Source: Elymus sibiricus
Lineage: Eukaryota > Streptophyta > Magnoliopsida > Poales > Poaceae
Reading direction: 5' to 3'
NCBI GenBank assembly: GCA_039707655.1
Contig: CM077676.1
Coordinates: 82,175,895-82,239,894, forward strand
DNA length: 64,000 nucleotides
The position numbers and the translations under genes are program-made. Positions within the stretch are counted from its first letter, which is position 1. Each line of letters starts with the position of its first letter. Below, in pieces: positions 62,806 through 64,000 of the stretch. The notes beneath the pieces were generated by a model. That model was not told the DNA's origin and made no database searches. It saw only the letters and a program-made list of their open reading frames with translations.

Positions 62806-63203
62806 CACAAAATTATGATGTTGTATGTAAAAAATCATGTGCTTCCCAAGGCTATTAAGTAAATTATCCAATTGTAGCAACAATACTTGTATCTTGTTGT
62901 CTACACTTAAATAAAGCACTACTCTATCACAGCAAGCTCAAGCCAAGGCTTGTGCATGTATAAACAGGCTATATGGTGGGAGCTCTCCTTCCTGTCTATC
63001 TCCTCAGATATGAACTGCATTTTTTTACTTAGATTGGTTGGAAGGCCTGATTTCCAATCGGAGTAGCTGTGCTGGGAAGGGTGAGGGCGCCAACCCACAA
63101 TCGTAGTTCGGCGGCGTGATGGATCCAGATCGATGTCAATCATGGACATGTATGCCGGATCTCAATCAAAGTACTGCCTCTATCGCCAAAGGTAGGAGCA
63201 GGA
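62806..63203. other. Internal CACTA DNA, no recognised gene
   Basis: Contains a GC-richer patch at about 63060-63140, a perfect CAAGCC/GGCTTG dyad at 62939-62952 and two short overlapping frames on opposite strands. A plus-strand ATG at 63119 gives 34 codons (MDPDRCQSWTCMPDLNQSTA at its start) with a donor-like AAAG/GTAGGAG at 63188-63197. A 5' exon is possible but unsupported. Confidence 0.3.
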
Positions 63204-63327
63204 AGATGAGGTCGTTCCCATAGTATATTGGTGCCGATCTTTACGCCTGTGTCGTTCCCCTGAAGCCATATATGTTCTTTTAGTTGAAGAGATGCATACT
63301 TACTGTAAATTCAGATGAGGTCGTTCC
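63204..63327 (+). repeat. Short diverged direct repeat, 109 bp offset
   Basis: AGATGAGGTCGTTCC occurs at 63204-63218 and 63313-63327, each followed by a related TATATT(G/T) and AGATCTTT-like stretch. GTCGTTCC recurs once more near 63251. It looks like an old local duplication. Confidence 0.5.
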
Positions 63328-64000
63328 GGTTGTATATTTGTCCAGATCTTTGCTGTACGGGCCTGATGTGTACTATAAATGCGCCTGACTTTTCCATTTT
63401 TTTACTGATTGGTATGTGGCCCGTGGTCATGTACAAATACTAAGATGTATGAATGTGCAGATTGGAAAATTCATACAGGTACCGCATGGGAGGTCCTATC
63501 ATCCACCATCCAGATTTTTTGTGCGTTAGTTTCTTCAAATTTTCTTTAAGTTTATAAGGACATATCATTTGTGGTTCAACTTATTTTGCAGAGAGTTTGA
63601 TTGGTTTGCTTGGATAAGGATTTAGGAGGTGCTTTCAGTTAGAGCTGATGAATTTCTAATATGTAATCCAGCACCTTCGGAGTGGTATTCCGTAAGATTT
63701 TTTATGATAAAAAGTAATTTATTTTTGAAAGATTTGTGGCTGGAATTTTTCTTTCATTTTGGTTACACGTTCGTTGTAGTTATCTCCCTCTCTCTGTATG
63801 TTGTTACATAATATGACTTGATGGTGATTTAGTTTGCAACATTTGTGAAGCCAGGCTATGTCTACAGGTTTTGTGGTTCTTTCTAGACATGCCCAGGGCC
63901 CCTCTGGGCTTTGTTGGTGGATTCCTTTCTAAAATCCTCTTTGTTGAAATGATATATAATGTTAGGTTAGGTTTATTTTTTTTGCTTTCACCCACTTGAT
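63328..64000. other. Internal CACTA DNA to the window edge, no recognised gene
   Basis: AT-rich, with a plus-strand acceptor-like tract ending TTATTTTGCAG near 63591 and a GCCCAG/CTGGGC hairpin at 63891-63909 (7-base loop). Short frames of about 60 codons on each strand show no known domain. It may be intron or untranslated sequence of an element gene lying further right. Confidence 0.4.

Larger units (their letters stand above)
61461..64000. mobile_element. CACTA-type (En/Spm superfamily) DNA transposon, one end, incomplete
   Basis: The satellite stops abruptly in mid-monomer and CACTACTAGAAAAAAGG begins at 61461. This is the typical CACTA terminus, read inward, so the element lies to the right and the array is outside it. 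It is followed by dense subterminal repeats and then low-complexity-free internal DNA. No matching inward-reading terminus (ending TAGTG after a CTAGTAGTG-like motif) was found before 64000, so the element is longer than 2.5 kb and open at the right. No TNP2-type transposase domain is recognisable in this part, so autonomous or defective status cannot be judged. The subterminal motif style fits Triticeae CACTA families, but I do not assign a family name. Confidence 0.88.

Noticed and set aside
62919..63149. Minus-strand 76-codon frame starting MSMIDIDLDPS
   Set aside because: No recognised domain, no neighbouring exon and it overlaps an equally plausible plus-strand start at 63119. Not enough to call a gene.
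61838..64000. TNP2-type transposase or other element gene
   Set aside because: No frame in this stretch shows a recognisable transposase motif; it may lie beyond the window.

Overview
The window is repetitive plant nuclear DNA with no supportable protein-coding gene. A CACTA-type DNA transposon end, with subterminal repeats built on a GGTGCGCCAC core, points to a grass and most likely the Triticeae (wheat, Aegilops, rye or barley group). That assignment is inference from the transposon style; no gene here fixes the species.

Positions 1-61460 are one uninterrupted head-to-tail satellite array: about 183 copies of a roughly 335-338 bp monomer, all in the same orientation and running off the left edge. 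Copies differ by scattered substitutions, A-run length changes and a few 8-9 bp deletions. Shared variants expose amplification at several scales: a 5-monomer unit in three tandem copies (17791-22842), a 4-monomer unit in three full copies plus a partial one (31259 to about 35980), a 7-monomer unit in two copies (34631-39341) that captured part of the 4-monomer unit, other 3-, 4-, 5-, 6-, 9- and 10-monomer units, and dispersed duplications 5.37, 10.42 and 13.79 kb apart. The last monomers before 61460 are the most individually diverged and show no higher-order repeat.

The most interesting structure is inside the monomer. Read against its own reverse complement, each monomer is a diverged inverted duplication of a half unit of about 150 bp. 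Matching segments, short hairpin-like dyads and small palindromes are placed symmetrically around one centre (near 489 in the copy at 336-673). The satellite therefore looks like a tandemly amplified fold-back unit of about two nucleosome lengths.

At 61461 the array is cut in mid-monomer by a CACTA terminus whose element extends right. Its subterminal block (61482-61837) holds binding-site-like repeats spaced 22-24 bp apart. The rest, 61838-64000, is AT-rich internal element DNA with no recognisable transposase domain; the other terminus lies outside the window. The array probably resumes beyond the element.

The many short minus-strand open frames in the array are repeat by-products, not genes.
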